Assembly (NCBI RefSeq): GCF_030409315.1
Contig: NZ_JAUFPS010000028.1
Span: 418,183-482,182, forward strand
Length of the DNA stretch: 64,000 nucleotides
Direction: 5' to 3'
DNA from: Mucilaginibacter flavus
GTDB lineage: Bacteria; Bacteroidota; Bacteroidia; Sphingobacteriales; Sphingobacteriaceae
Numbering within the stretch: the first letter of the stretch is position 1; the number at the start of each line of letters is the position of its first letter. The notes under the pieces were generated by a model that saw nothing but the letters and a program-made list of their open reading frames with translations, searched no databases and was not told the DNA's origin. The position numbers and the translations under genes are program-made. Below, one piece after another: positions 51,751 to 60,273 of this stretch.

Positions 51751-52356
51751 ATGAAGGCGGCTTATACCAAACCTTTTTTAACTGCTACCCTTATTATTGT
51801 TGCCGACCAGGTTATTAAAACCTGGGTACGCATACACATGTACATGGGCGAAGAAATTCGCTTTTTTGGCAGTCACGGCATGCTGCACTATACCGAAAAC
51901 AACGGGATGGCGTTTGGCATGGAGTGGGGCGGTGATGTGGGCAAACTGGCATTAACCCTGTTTCGCATTTTTGCGGTTTGTGGTATTGTTTACAGTTTGA
52001 TATATCTTATCAAACATAAATATAACCGTGGCCTCATCATGAATGTAGCGTTGATATTAGCAGGCGCGGTAGGCAACATCATTGATTCAACCTTTTATGG
52101 TATTATATATCAGCATGGCCCGCTATTCCATGGCCGGGTGGTTGATATGTTTTACTTCCCGCTGTTTAGGGGTACTTTCCCTTCGTGGGTGCCCATCTGG
52201 AGTAATGAGCCGTATGAATTTTTCAGGCCCGTATTTAACCTGGCCGACGCATCTATTTGTGTTGGTGTGATTGCGATATTGCTTTTTCAAAAACACTACT
52301 TTAAGCACGAGAAGCCCGAAGTAGCCAGTCCTAACAGTGAAATGGTTGAAGAGTAA
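51751..52356 (+). CDS. lspA: Lipoprotein signal peptidase (signal peptidase II)
   Basis: 201 residues, four membrane helices. The active Asp pair is visible: D112 in GNIIDS and D166 in FNLADASI; NNGMAFG is the conserved NxG loop. It cleaves the signal peptide of prolipoproteins, which are abundant in this window. The loop between helices 3 and 4 (GRVVDMFYFPLFRGTFPSWVPIW) is longer than in E. coli, as in other Bacteroidota. Third gene of the ileS unit, followed by a terminator. Confidence 0.95.
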   Translation: MKAAYTKPFLTATLIIVADQVIKTWVRIHMYMGEEIRFFGSHGMLHYTENNGMAFGMEWGGDVGKLALTLFRIFAVCGIVYSLIYLIKHKYNRGLIMNVALILAGAVGNIIDSTFYGIIYQHGPLFHGRVVDMFYFPLFRGTFPSWVPIWSNEPYEFFRPVFNLADASICVGVIAILLFQKHYFKHEKPEVASPNSEMVEE

Positions 52357-52374
52357 GATTTTACTATATACATT

Positions 52375-52408
52375 AAAAAGGCCTTTGTGATTCACAGAGG
52401 CCTTTTTA
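52375..52408. terminator. Bidirectional terminator after lspA
   Basis: AAAAAGGCCTTTGTG pairs with CACAGAGGCCTTTTT around a 4-nt loop, between the convergent lspA and PepSY-like genes. Confidence 0.88.
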
Positions 52409-52482
52409 ATTGTATTAACAGCCCGTTATAACAATAACGGTTGTATAGGTATTTAACGGGACATATAACCTAAACCAAGCCC

Positions 52483-52911
52483 TCAATCTCTTTTTACAAA
52501 GTTCCCGCTTTCGTCAAAAATCAGGTCGCCCCCTTTAATTTCGGCCTCGTAAAATGTTTTGCCGGTGGCATCGGTTACCTTGCCCGCCTCCTTAATTTTT
52601 GCGCCTTTGTAGTTCGTGGTTACATATGGAGCTACAGACTTAGGCAAATCGCTTATTTTAATCGCATTTACAATCTCCACAAAAGCACCGGCAGGAGTAA
52701 ACACGGCCGAATTGTCTTCGCCCGATTTACCGCCCCAGTTGGCTTCGTAATTACCCTTTTCTTTTTCCCAGCCTACTTTTGTTGCGGCGGGATATTTTGC
52801 GGTGAAAGCGGTTTTAACTGCTGCGGGTACATCTTTTAGTTTAAGATCCTGGGCCAAAACAGCGCCCGAAGCAAGGCCAAGCGCTATTAAAAATGATAAT
52901 TTCCTTTTCAT
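52483..52911 (-). CDS. PepSY-like periplasmic protein (PF11396 type)
   Basis: 142 residues. Signal peptide ending VLAQ (residue 21). Two repeats of the PepSY-like (beta-lactamase-inhibitor-like) pattern: VKTAFTAKYPAATKVGWEKEKGNYEANW and ISDLPKSVAPYVTTNYKGAKIKEAGKVTDATGKTFYEAEI. Such proteins are common in Bacteroidota and probably bind peptides or inhibit proteases in the periplasm; the role is not proven. Confidence 0.85.
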   Translation of the reverse strand: MKRKLSFLIALGLASGAVLAQDLKLKDVPAAVKTAFTAKYPAATKVGWEKEKGNYEANWGGKSGEDNSAVFTPAGAFVEIVNAIKISDLPKSVAPYVTTNYKGAKIKEAGKVTDATGKTFYEAEIKGGDLIFDESGNFVKRD

Positions 52912-53010
52912 GATAAATTTAATTTACACAAGTATAAATTATCAATCTGGAGAAAGGCTGGCCACTTTTTGTAGAAATATTGGATAATGAGATAGTTATC
53001 TTAAGGAAGA

Positions 53011-53090
53011 TAGAAGTAGAACAAATATCCAACACCGAACGATTCCTTCACTATTAGATATTGGAAACTCGGTGTTCGATATTAACAGCC
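53011..53090. repeat. Heptad low-complexity tract, TTCGGTG type (second copy)
   Basis: Left words AAGTAGA, ACAAATA, TCCAACA, CCGAACG; right words TTCACTA, TTAGATA, TTGGAAA, CTCGGTG, TTCGATA, TTAACAG. Shares TCGGTGTTCGATATTAA (53069-53085) with 18890-18906. Placed downstream of the DUF4407 gene. Confidence 0.7.
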
Positions 53091-53107
53091 ATCACGCTGT
53101 TCTCTTC

Positions 53108-54226
53108 TTAATCGTACCGGTGACGCTCCAGGTCATAATCGGATTGATTGGATATGATCTTCTTTCGCCGCTGCACGTCGGCATCCAAATTATGCTCATA
53201 CGTATTATCGGTAACTGTGATGTCCCGGTCTTTTTCTTTATCGGCCATGTATAAGTTGGCTTCTACTGTTTTGGCAATAGCGGTATCATACGGCCCCTTG
53301 GGCGACATCAGCTTTACAAACACGGGCAAACATTCAAACAATATAAAAAGATAGCCTATAAACGAGATAGCCATGTAAGTATCCAAATCGCGCGTGCCGT
53401 TTTCATTGTAGGATAGCTGCCCCAAAGCCCAGTTTCGGTCGGAGAAACCAGCCACGTTGGCCAGGCTATCCAACTGGTGATCTGTAAATAACCTCAGAGA
53501 GTTGAGTCCTTCATAATCTTTGCGGTTACTCAGGTACTGGTCCATTTGCCCCTGGCTTTCGGTAACCGTTTTTAGGCGGGCCTCCTTTTCTTCCAGTACA
53601 GATTGCTTTTGCTTTGCATACGTACCATAACCGGTAATGCCCGATGTTTGGTTGGTTTTATCGCCAAAAACTTCCTGGTTTAACTGGTAGCGTGAACGGT
53701 TGATATCCTTTTCGAGTGAGTCCTTTTCTTTTTTCAGATCGTTGTTTTTACCCAGTTCCATGGCATACTTTTCATTGTATGTTTTTTCGAGGGTGTCAAT
53801 TTTGCGGTGCTGACCTTTTAAGTAAGATGATTTCAGTTTCTGGCGAATTTCTTTATCAAAGATTTTAAGTTCCAGCGGGCGCGAGATTACGATACCAATC
53901 ATTATGGCCAGTAAAATACGTGGCGATGCCTGTAAAATCTGTTGATTGGTGCTGCCCTCCTTGTTAATGCTGGATACAATGTACCTGTCCATATTAAAAA
54001 TAGCGGTGCCCCACAGCAGTCCAAATAAAATGGCAAAAAACACAGCGAAGGTATCGCCATTAAAAACAAAGTACATGGCATAGCCGCCCGATAATGAGGC
54101 AAACAAAGCGGTAAAAAATATGGTAGCCCCAATGCCCACGTATTTATTATGCTCTACGGGGTATTTTTTTAATGTATCTATATGCGCTCCTGAACAAAAC
54201 CAGAAAAAGCGGGTAACTTTTTTCAT
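53108..54226 (-). CDS. DUF4407 membrane protein
   Basis: 372 residues. The start MKKVTRFFWFCSGAHIDTLKKYPVEHNKYVGIGATIFFTALFA and LLWGTAIFNMDRYIVSSI are typical of DUF4407. Four membrane helices: three at 28-100 and 120-145, one near 300, with a long coiled-coil between. Function is unknown; members are widespread in Bacteroidota and Actinobacteria. It is divergent from the rhodanese gene. Confidence 0.88.
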   Translation of the reverse strand: MKKVTRFFWFCSGAHIDTLKKYPVEHNKYVGIGATIFFTALFASLSGGYAMYFVFNGDTFAVFFAILFGLLWGTAIFNMDRYIVSSINKEGSTNQQILQASPRILLAIMIGIVISRPLELKIFDKEIRQKLKSSYLKGQHRKIDTLEKTYNEKYAMELGKNNDLKKEKDSLEKDINRSRYQLNQEVFGDKTNQTSGITGYGTYAKQKQSVLEEKEARLKTVTESQGQMDQYLSNRKDYEGLNSLRLFTDHQLDSLANVAGFSDRNWALGQLSYNENGTRDLDTYMAISFIGYLFILFECLPVFVKLMSPKGPYDTAIAKTVEANLYMADKEKDRDITVTDNTYEHNLDADVQRRKKIISNQSDYDLERHRYD

Positions 54227-54434
54227 CTACGTGATCTGTTTAAATGGTGCCGTTCAATATTTATGTCAAATTATTACAACGGCATCTGTGCTTTAAGGCG
54301 GCAAATTGCTGCAAAACAGCCTTGCGTGCGGTAAATCATATAATAAACGCACTTGGGCACTGATTGTTACAAAAAACAGGCGTAATTATTTGCAATGGAA
54401 AAAAAGCTACCTTTGGATTATAATTCTATTTAAC

Positions 54435-54749
54435 ATGAACGAGATAACCGTACAGGAACTAAAAGAGAAATTAGATAAAGGCGAAGACTTTCAACTAATT
54501 GACGTTAGGGAAGATTTTGAATACGAAACATCAAACCTTGGTGGCCAGTCAATTCCATTGGGTGGTATTTTAATTGAGGCTGATAAAATCAGCAAAGACA
54601 AACCCGTAGTGGTAATGTGCCGCAGTGGCAAACGCAGCGCGGCAGCTATTATGCAGTTAGAGCAGCAGGGCTACACCAACCTATCAAACCTGCGTGGCGG
54701 TATTTTGGCCTGGGCGGCAGAAATTGACCCCGAACTTTCTGTTTACTAA
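54435..54749 (+). CDS. Rhodanese-like domain protein
   Basis: 104 residues from the ATG at 54435. Single rhodanese domain with the motif LIDVREDFEY and the active Cys 62 in VVMCRSGKRS, plus GYTNLSNLRGGILAWA. It is likely a sulfurtransferase or a persulfide-binding module (GlpE-like). It heads a tight three-gene unit with a small membrane protein (2 bp) and an SPFH protein (9 bp). Confidence 0.9.
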   Translation: MNEITVQELKEKLDKGEDFQLIDVREDFEYETSNLGGQSIPLGGILIEADKISKDKPVVVMCRSGKRSAAAIMQLEQQGYTNLSNLRGGILAWAAEIDPELSVY

Positions 54750-54751
54750 AC

Positions 54752-54940
54752 ATGGGCTTTAAATTAGTGCTAAATGTACTATACACTATAGGTATGGTAC
54801 TTTGCGCCTTTGTGGCGTACCAGTATTTTCAGTCTAAAAACTATGTTGTAATGGCTGTAGCTTTAGTTGCCTGTGCAGCCGTTATTATATTAAAAGTAAG
54901 ACTGTTAAAAGAAGTAAAGAACACGCAGAAAAAGGTGTAA
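54752..54940 (+). CDS. Small two-helix membrane protein
   Basis: 62 residues with two hydrophobic helices (LVLNVLYTIGMVLCAFVAYQ and VVMAVALVACAAVIILKV) and a basic tail. It starts 2 bp after the rhodanese stop, so the two are coupled. It resembles small conserved Bacteroidota membrane proteins; no function known. Confidence 0.75.
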   Translation: MGFKLVLNVLYTIGMVLCAFVAYQYFQSKNYVVMAVALVACAAVIILKVRLLKEVKNTQKKV

Positions 54941-54949
54941 CTTCATTGC

Positions 54950-55855
54950 ATGTTTATAGCAATATTAGGAGTTATCGTACTCGTGGTGGGTATAGTACTC
55001 AAACGGTCGCCCCAACCGGCAAGCCATTTTAGCAATACAGTTAGTATTGTAGGCGTAGCAATGGTGGCCCTTGGTTTAGTATTATCCATGTTTAAAACTA
55101 TTGAACCCGGTAAGGTTGGTGTGCAGGTGCTTTTTGGCAAGGTACAAAACCAGGTTTTAGAAAGCGGCCTGCACATGGTTAATCCGCTTGTGGAGATCAC
55201 CATTTTTGATACCCAAACCCAAACTTATACCATGAGCGCGGTTAGCAGCGAAGGCCAGAAAGAAGGCGACGATGCTATCCGCGTTTTATCATCAGATGGT
55301 TTGGAGGTTACTATCGATTTATCAGTACTTTATAAAGTAAATGCCGATAAAGCGCCGTACATTCTTCAAAACATTGGCGAAAACTATCTTGATAAAATAG
55401 TGCGCCCCGTATCCCGCACGGTAATAAGGGACAACGCCGTAAACTACGCGGCCGTTGACCTGTACTCTACCAAACGCCAGGAGTTTCAGGATAAAATAAA
55501 CCGCACCATTACCGAAAACTTTGCAAAACGGGGTCTGGAGTTGCAGCAGATCCTTGTGCGCAACATCACGCTGCCGGCATCGGTTCGTGCCAGCATCGAA
55601 TCAAAGATCAATGCCGAGCAGGACGCCCAGAAAATGCAGTTTGTGCTACAGAAAGAAAAGCAGGAAGCGGAACGCAAACGCGTAGAAGCCCAGGGCATTG
55701 CCGATTACCAAAAGATTCTATCAACCGGTTTATCTGACAAACAACTGCAATACGAGGCTATTAAAGCGCAAATGGCCATCGCCACATCGCAAAATGCCAA
55801 GGTAATTATTATTGGCGGCGGTAAGGGGAACCCGATAATGTTGAGTGATAAATAG
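54950..55855 (+). CDS. SPFH/Band 7 (prohibitin-like) protein
   Basis: 301 residues. Two N-terminal hydrophobic helices (2-18 and 30-48), then the Band 7 domain (IEPGKVGVQVLFGKV... LEVTIDLSVLYKVN... PVSRTVIRDNAVNYAAVDL), a charged coiled-coil (RASIESKINAEQDAQKMQFVLQKEKQEAERKRVEAQGIADYQ) and a Gly-rich tail IIIGGGKGNP. It should form a membrane-anchored ring around a protease or microdomain (prohibitin/HflK-like). Third gene of its unit; a hairpin (AAGGCCACC/GGTGGCCTT) follows. Confidence 0.9.
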   Translation: MFIAILGVIVLVVGIVLKRSPQPASHFSNTVSIVGVAMVALGLVLSMFKTIEPGKVGVQVLFGKVQNQVLESGLHMVNPLVEITIFDTQTQTYTMSAVSSEGQKEGDDAIRVLSSDGLEVTIDLSVLYKVNADKAPYILQNIGENYLDKIVRPVSRTVIRDNAVNYAAVDLYSTKRQEFQDKINRTITENFAKRGLELQQILVRNITLPASVRASIESKINAEQDAQKMQFVLQKEKQEAERKRVEAQGIADYQKILSTGLSDKQLQYEAIKAQMAIATSQNAKVIIIGGGKGNPIMLSDK

Positions 55856-55922
55856 ACACTAATTTCACTGATTAGGGCGAATTTCACGAATTGAAATAGA
55901 GGCGAATTTTCTATAAATAACA
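55856..55922. repeat. Low-complexity tract, CACTAATTT/GGCGAATTT type
   Basis: Words CACTAATTT, CACTGATTA, GGGCGAATTT, CACGAATTG, GGCGAATTTT with a period of about 9 nt, directly after the SPFH stop codon. Confidence 0.5.
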
Positions 55923-56064
55923 AAGGCCACCTTTTAACGGGTGGCCTTACTGTAATCAGGGGGTAGTTAGAATATCTGTAAAGACTCCTTGCATTTGATA
56001 AAACAGAAGCCTTCGTCATTGCGAAGCGCAACGGCAAAGCCATTTAAAACAACTTTAAGAGGGC

Positions 56065-56234
56065 TGTCGGTCTGAGCCTGTCGAAGACTCGTGTGCAGAG
56101 GCCCTCACCCGCGTGCTTCGACAGGCTACCCATGACAAGTTATGTTTTAAAGTGTGGCGGCCTGTCACCCTGAGCCTGTCGAAGGGTCGCGCGCAGAGGC
56201 CTTCGCCCGCGTGCTTCGACAGGCTCAGCATGAC
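56065..56234. repeat. Two tandem TGTC...ATGAC palindromic elements
   Basis: Two 72-bp units, 56065-56137 and 56163-56234, share CTGAGCCTGTCGAAG, GCAGAGGCC, CGCGTGCTTCGACAGGCT. Within each unit AGCCTGTCGAAG pairs with CTTCGACAGGCT. A degenerate TCATTGCGAAGCGCAACGG piece precedes them at 56015. The spacer 55950-56300 consists mainly of such repeats. Confidence 0.85.
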
Positions 56235-56249
56235 CCCATTTTTTTGATG

Positions 56250-56296
56250 TTGTCATTTCACTTTCAGAGTCCCTGGATTTACAAACTCAGCATGAC
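56250..56296. repeat. Short TGTCAT...CATGACC repeat (type c, second copy)
   Basis: TGTCATTTCACTTTCAGAG, CCCTGGATTTACAAACTCAG, CATGACC; nearly the same as 34986-35032. Confidence 0.7.
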
Positions 56297-56302
56297 CCAT
56301 TT

Positions 56303-56827
56303 TTAGTTTTGTTTGTCTTCGCTGGCTTTATGCTGCTGCGATACCAGTTTTTCTACCGGGTATCCCATTGCTTTACATTTTGCTACTATTTTATTGTATT
56401 CATCAGCCGGCATGCTGGGTTTGCGGCTCATGATAAATAGAAACTTATAATCCGGGTGACCAACAACCGCATAAGAGTAATCGTCGGCAATATCTATCAC
56501 CCAGTAATCAACTTTAATAGGCCAAACAAACTGAGCGCGCATATCGGCGGCATTGTTATCCTTTTCGGGGAAGAGTTTTGATTTATAGGTTTTCACCTCG
56601 TTATCCTCTCCCTTTTTGGCTACGGTGAGTACGTTATAGTAGCCTTCCTTATTTAAGGTATAAGTAGTGGTAGTTTCTTTAGTGCCCTTATCAAACATGG
56701 TAGGGATGGAGTATAAAGAATACCATTTACCCGAAAATTTATTCAGATCAACTTTGGTTACAGGCTTGTTTACTGGTGCGGTAAGCGTGGTAAACAATAA
56801 TATTATAGCTGTGCAAATCGCTTTCAT
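56303..56827 (-). CDS. Lipocalin family protein (Blc-like)
   Basis: 174 residues from the ATG at 56827. Signal peptide (MKAICTAIILLFTTLTAP), then the lipocalin signature FSGKWYSLYSIPTMFDKGTKETTTTYTLN (GxW motif), AQFVWPIKVDYWVIDIADDYSYAVVGHPDYKFLFIMSR, and the C-terminal helix. It resembles bacterial lipocalin Blc, which binds lysophospholipids in the outer membrane. There is no lipobox, so it may be soluble in the periplasm. A terminator-like hairpin lies only 13 bp before its start codon. Confidence 0.9.
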   Translation of the reverse strand: MKAICTAIILLFTTLTAPVNKPVTKVDLNKFSGKWYSLYSIPTMFDKGTKETTTTYTLNKEGYYNVLTVAKKGEDNEVKTYKSKLFPEKDNNAADMRAQFVWPIKVDYWVIDIADDYSYAVVGHPDYKFLFIMSRKPSMPADEYNKIVAKCKAMGYPVEKLVSQQHKASEDKQN

Positions 56828-56837
56828 AATCAAAAAA

Positions 56838-56880
56838 TTAAAGCCCCGTTACATCCAATTACGGAATAACGGGGCTTTAA
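56838..56880 (-). terminator. Terminator-like hairpin between pyrH and the lipocalin gene
   Basis: AAAGCCCCGTTA pairs with TAACGGGGCTTT around a 15-nt loop; on the minus strand it runs into AATTTTTTG. It may end pyrH transcripts, yet lies 13 bp before the lipocalin ATG, leaving no room for a promoter in between. An attenuator role is therefore possible. Confidence 0.7.
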
Positions 56881-56925
56881 GATTTTTTGAAAGTATAGCG
56901 ATCGGTTGTGAAGCTTTTCATCACC

Positions 56926-57017
56926 TGTCATGCTGAGGAACGAAGCATCTATTGACAAACTTTGCAGGGCGAACAAGTATGGTGTAGAATAGATCCTTCG
57001 CGATGCTCAGGATGACA
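56926..57017. repeat. TGTCAT...ATGACA palindromic element
   Basis: TGTCATGCTGAGGAACGAAG on the left, ATCCTTCGCGATGCTCAGGATGACA on the right; AGCATCTATT and AATAGATCCT pair partly. Directly downstream of pyrH. Confidence 0.75.
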
Positions 57018-57038
57018 AAATAAAGAGATTTCCCCCTT

Positions 57039-57743
57039 TTACTTCACCAATGTACCAATGGCTTCGCCTTTGGCAATTTTCATAAAGTTACCTTCTTTGT
57101 TCATATCAAAAACGATGATAGGCAGTTTGTTTTCCTGGCAAAGGGTAATGGCGGTCATGTCCATTACGTTTAGTCCTTTGTCATATACTTCCTGGAAAGT
57201 GATCTCGTCGTAACGGGTTGCAGATGGATCTTTCTCCGGGTCGGCGGTGTAAATACCGTCAACACGGGTGCCTTTTAATACTACATCGGCTTTAATTTCG
57301 ATGGCGCGTAATGAAGCGGCGGTATCAGTAGTAAAATATGGGTTACCGGTACCGGCGCCAAAAATTACTATTTTACCAACTTCTAAATGGTGCATAGCAC
57401 GCCTGCGGATATAAGGCTCGCAGATCTGCTCCATTTTAATGGCCGATTGCAGACGGGTTGCCACGCCAATGCTTTCTAAAGCGTTTTGTAAAGCCATACA
57501 GTTAATCACTGTAGCCAGCATGCCCATATAATCGGCCTGCGCGCGTTCCATGCCCGATTTTTCGGCACTAAGACCTCTAAAAATGTTACCGCCACCAACA
57601 ACTATCGCAATTTCCATTCCTGTGTCGTACACATTTTTAATGTCATGCGCGTATTGCAATACCTGGTTGTTATCAATACCATATTGCCTGCCGCCCATAA
57701 GCGATTCGCCTGAAAGTTTCAGTAAAATTCTTTTGTATTTCAT
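57039..57743 (-). CDS. pyrH: Uridylate (UMP) kinase
   Basis: 234 residues. Amino-acid kinase fold with [75 protein letters not shown] and FDMNKEGNF. It makes UDP from UMP for pyrimidine nucleotides and cell-wall precursors. In many bacteria it lies next to tsf; here nagA separates them, so a local rearrangement is likely. Confidence 0.97.
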   Translation of the reverse strand: MKYKRILLKLSGESLMGGRQYGIDNNQVLQYAHDIKNVYDTGMEIAIVVGGGNIFRGLSAEKSGMERAQADYMGMLATVINCMALQNALESIGVATRLQSAIKMEQICEPYIRRRAMHHLEVGKIVIFGAGTGNPYFTTDTAASLRAIEIKADVVLKGTRVDGIYTADPEKDPSATRYDEITFQEVYDKGLNVMDMTAITLCQENKLPIIVFDMNKEGNFMKIAKGEAIGTLVK

Positions 57744-57869
57744 GAGATGAGATTTGTTAAAAACGAAAATAAAGGGAACTTGCTTTTGTAGATATCATGA
57801 ATTGATAAAGCTTTGTTCATATGAGGTGTCGTTCGCCAAAAATAGCGAATAAAAATCAGTGTTAAAATT

Positions 57870-58991
57870 TTATGTTGTCTTTGTTAATAAATGACCGTTG
57901 AGGTAAGTTCCCTCCACCTCAAAATCAGCATTAAAAACAATCAAATCGGCATCAAAACCTTTTTCAATTTTGCCTTTTTTGGTTTGCTTAGCCAATTGAG
58001 CCGGGTATAACGAAGCCATATTTACTGCTTCAACCAAATCAATACCCACTTGTTTTACGCAGTTTTCAACAGCCTTAAGCATCGTAAGGCTCGATCCGCT
58101 TAGCGTACCATCCGGCATTACATATTTATTTCCTACCAATTGATGCTGGTAAGCCCCCTCGGTAGTTGAGGTAACAGCATCGGTAATTAAAAATAGCTTA
58201 TCGCCAAGCTCACGTTTAGCCAGCCTGATCATGGCCCAATCCACGTGGTTACCATCGGCTACAATACTGGTATAAGGTTTTTCTTCAAAAATAGCGGGGA
58301 TATAGCCAGGCTCGCGGTGATGCATTTGTGGCATGGCGTTAAACAAATGCGTTACCGCCGGGATAGGTTTATTTAGAAACGCTTTCCCCTCGGCATAAGT
58401 AGCGTTGCTATGCCCCGAGGATATGATTATACCTGCATTGTGCAGGTAATCAATCACCTCCTGATCCTGCAATTCAGGCGCAATGGTAATCATTTTTATT
58501 TCGCCTTCGGCCTGCTCCACCCAACCTTTAACTTCGGCAAGGGTGGCTTTTTTGATATACTTTTCGGGGTGCGCGCCTTTTTTGGCTGGATTTAAATACG
58601 GTCCTTCCAGGTGCAAGCCCCAGAAAGCTCCACGGGCCTTTTTGCGGAACGCTTTAGCCGCTTCAATACCTTTTTCAACAATTTCATTGGTATTGGTACC
58701 AATGGTAGCAAAAACGCCTGTGGTGCCCTGGTTTAGCAAATCATTTTCCAACCACTCCAAAGCCTCAACGGTTGGTGTACCGGCAAAAAGCAAACCTCCA
58801 CTACCGTAAATCTGCAGATCGATAAAACCGGGCGCGAGGTATGAGCCATTGAGATCTTTCTTTTCGACACCGGCCGGGGTGGCGGTATCGTCAATAACAT
58901 CAATGATAGTTCCGTTTTCGATTAAAACAGCTTTGCCTGTGGCTATTTGCCCGTTTGAAATGAGTTGGAGGTTGTGGAGTGCAGTTATCAT
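57870..58991 (-). CDS. nagA: N-acetylglucosamine-6-phosphate deacetylase
   Basis: 373 residues, amidohydrolase fold. Motifs: GFIDLQIYGSGG, HLEGPYLNPAKKGAHP (metal site), GHSNATYAEG and THLFNAMPQMHHREPG (His ligands), DGNHVD, LITDAVTSTT with the catalytic Asp, and GKIEKGFDADLIVFN. It makes glucosamine-6-phosphate from GlcNAc-6-phosphate, downstream of MurQ in peptidoglycan recycling. Between pyrH and tsf on the same strand, with palindromic repeats on one side. Confidence 0.95.
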   Translation of the reverse strand: MITALHNLQLISNGQIATGKAVLIENGTIIDVIDDTATPAGVEKKDLNGSYLAPGFIDLQIYGSGGLLFAGTPTVEALEWLENDLLNQGTTGVFATIGTNTNEIVEKGIEAAKAFRKKARGAFWGLHLEGPYLNPAKKGAHPEKYIKKATLAEVKGWVEQAEGEIKMITIAPELQDQEVIDYLHNAGIIISSGHSNATYAEGKAFLNKPIPAVTHLFNAMPQMHHREPGYIPAIFEEKPYTSIVADGNHVDWAMIRLAKRELGDKLFLITDAVTSTTEGAYQHQLVGNKYVMPDGTLSGSSLTMLKAVENCVKQVGIDLVEAVNMASLYPAQLAKQTKKGKIEKGFDADLIVFNADFEVEGTYLNGHLLTKTT

Positions 58992-59034
58992 GTAAGCTTG
59001 GAATTTGTTTAGATAGTTGATCTTACTAACATTA

Positions 59035-59121
59035 TGTCATTGCGAGGCACGAAGCAATCTCGTCGCTTTGCGTATTCGCCCTGTATAGCCGCGAGATTGC
59101 CGCGCTTCGCTCGCAATGACA
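59035..59121. repeat. TGTCATTGCGA...TCGCAATGACA palindromic element
   Basis: TGTCATTGCGAGGCACGAAG and CGCGCTTCGCTCGCAATGACA are inverted, with AGCAATCTCG / CGCGAGATTGC paired inside. Between nagA and tsf. Confidence 0.85.
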
Positions 59122-59183
59122 TAATTGATATTCACACGCCTGACTGTTGAGCACTAACCAAGCGCTTTACAAAACAATATTGC

Positions 59184-59214
59184 AAAAAAAATCCCCCTCG
59201 TTTTAACGAGGGGG
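59184..59214 (-). terminator. Terminator of the ribosomal cluster (after tsf)
   Basis: CCCCCTCGTT pairs exactly with AACGAGGGGG with a 2-nt loop; on the minus strand a run of eight T follows. Ten bp from the tsf stop. Confidence 0.92.
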
Positions 59215-59223
59215 GTAAAATAT

Positions 59224-60075
59224 TTAAGCTCCTAAAGCTACCCGCTTAAATGCGGTTACTGTAAGGCCTTTTTCAACGGTGGCCAGGAACTGGGCAACGC
59301 TTTTTGATGAATCTTTCACAAACTCCTGGTTTAACAGGGTTGAGTCTTTGTAAAACTTGTTCAGTTTACCTAAGCTGATTTTTTCAACCATTTCTTCTGG
59401 TTTACCTTCAGCACGGATCACGTCTTTAGCAATCTCTAACTCACGCTCAATTACAGAAGCATCAACGCCGTCTTTATCAACCGCGATAGGGTTCATAGCA
59501 GCAATTTGCATTGCAACGTCTTTACCAGCTTCTTCGGCACCTTCAGGGTTTGAGTTTAAAGCTACCAATACACCTAAACGGAAGTTACCGTGTACGTAAG
59601 CGATAACTTTTTCGCCGGTGATGATCTCTAATTTAGATACACCAATTTTTTCGCCGATTTTACCGGTTTTGTCGATAATAGCTTCACCAATAGTAGTAGT
59701 GGTGTTTTCAGTATCGATAGAAAGAGCGTAAAGCTCTTCGATTGTTTTTGGTTGATTTTCAACTGCTTTGTTAGCGATTTCATTTGCGAAAGCAACAAAC
59801 TCAGCGTTTTTAGCCACGAAATCAGTTTCGCAGTTAAGTTCAATAACTACACCGGTTTTGCCATCAGCACTTGTACGTGAAATAACAACACCTTCGTTTG
59901 ATTCGCGATCCTGACGGCTTGCGGCAACTTTAGCGCCTTTTTTCCTTAAAAAATCGATAGCTGCTTCAAAATCACCGTTAGTTTCGGTTAATGCTTTTTT
60001 GCAATCCATCATACCGGCACCAGTTTGCTGGCGCAGTTTATTTACGTCGGCTGCAGATATTTGTACTGTAGACAT
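59224..60075 (-). CDS. tsf: Translation elongation factor Ts
   Basis: 283 residues. UBA-like N-domain (MSTVQISAADVNKLRQQTGAGMMDCKKAL), the TDFVAKN motif (ELNCETDFVAKNAEFVAFANEIA) and the dimer core. It exchanges nucleotides on EF-Tu. Last gene of the rplM-rpsI-rpsB-tsf group; a 198-bp gap after rpsB contains a heptad hairpin. Confidence 0.97.
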   Translation of the reverse strand: MSTVQISAADVNKLRQQTGAGMMDCKKALTETNGDFEAAIDFLRKKGAKVAASRQDRESNEGVVISRTSADGKTGVVIELNCETDFVAKNAEFVAFANEIANKAVENQPKTIEELYALSIDTENTTTTIGEAIIDKTGKIGEKIGVSKLEIITGEKVIAYVHGNFRLGVLVALNSNPEGAEEAGKDVAMQIAAMNPIAVDKDGVDASVIERELEIAKDVIRAEGKPEEMVEKISLGKLNKFYKDSTLLNQEFVKDSSKSVAQFLATVEKGLTVTAFKRVALGA

Positions 60076-60201
60076 CTTTTTGTGTTTTAAGTTGTATGTT
60101 ATGAGTTGTAGGCTAATGGCAAATTTAATATACCGTTGTAACCCCCAACTGTATTTACTATTAAAAAATATAGGTTATATAAAAACAACCTATAAGTTAA
60201 A

Positions 60202-60265
60202 AGTCGTAAGTACTAAGAACTAAGCCCGGGATTAATTCCAGGCTTAGCACTTAGTGCTTACGACT
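60202..60265. repeat. Heptad hairpin between rpsB and tsf, GNNCTAA type
   Basis: Left arm 60202-60226 has GTCGTAA, GTACTAA, GAACTAA, GCC; right arm 60241-60265 (TTAGCAC, TTAGTGC, TTACGAC) is its reverse complement at 22 of 25 positions, with a 14-nt loop. In RNA this is a strong hairpin 8 nt behind the rpsB stop codon. Confidence 0.88.
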
Positions 60266-60273
60266 AAAATTAA

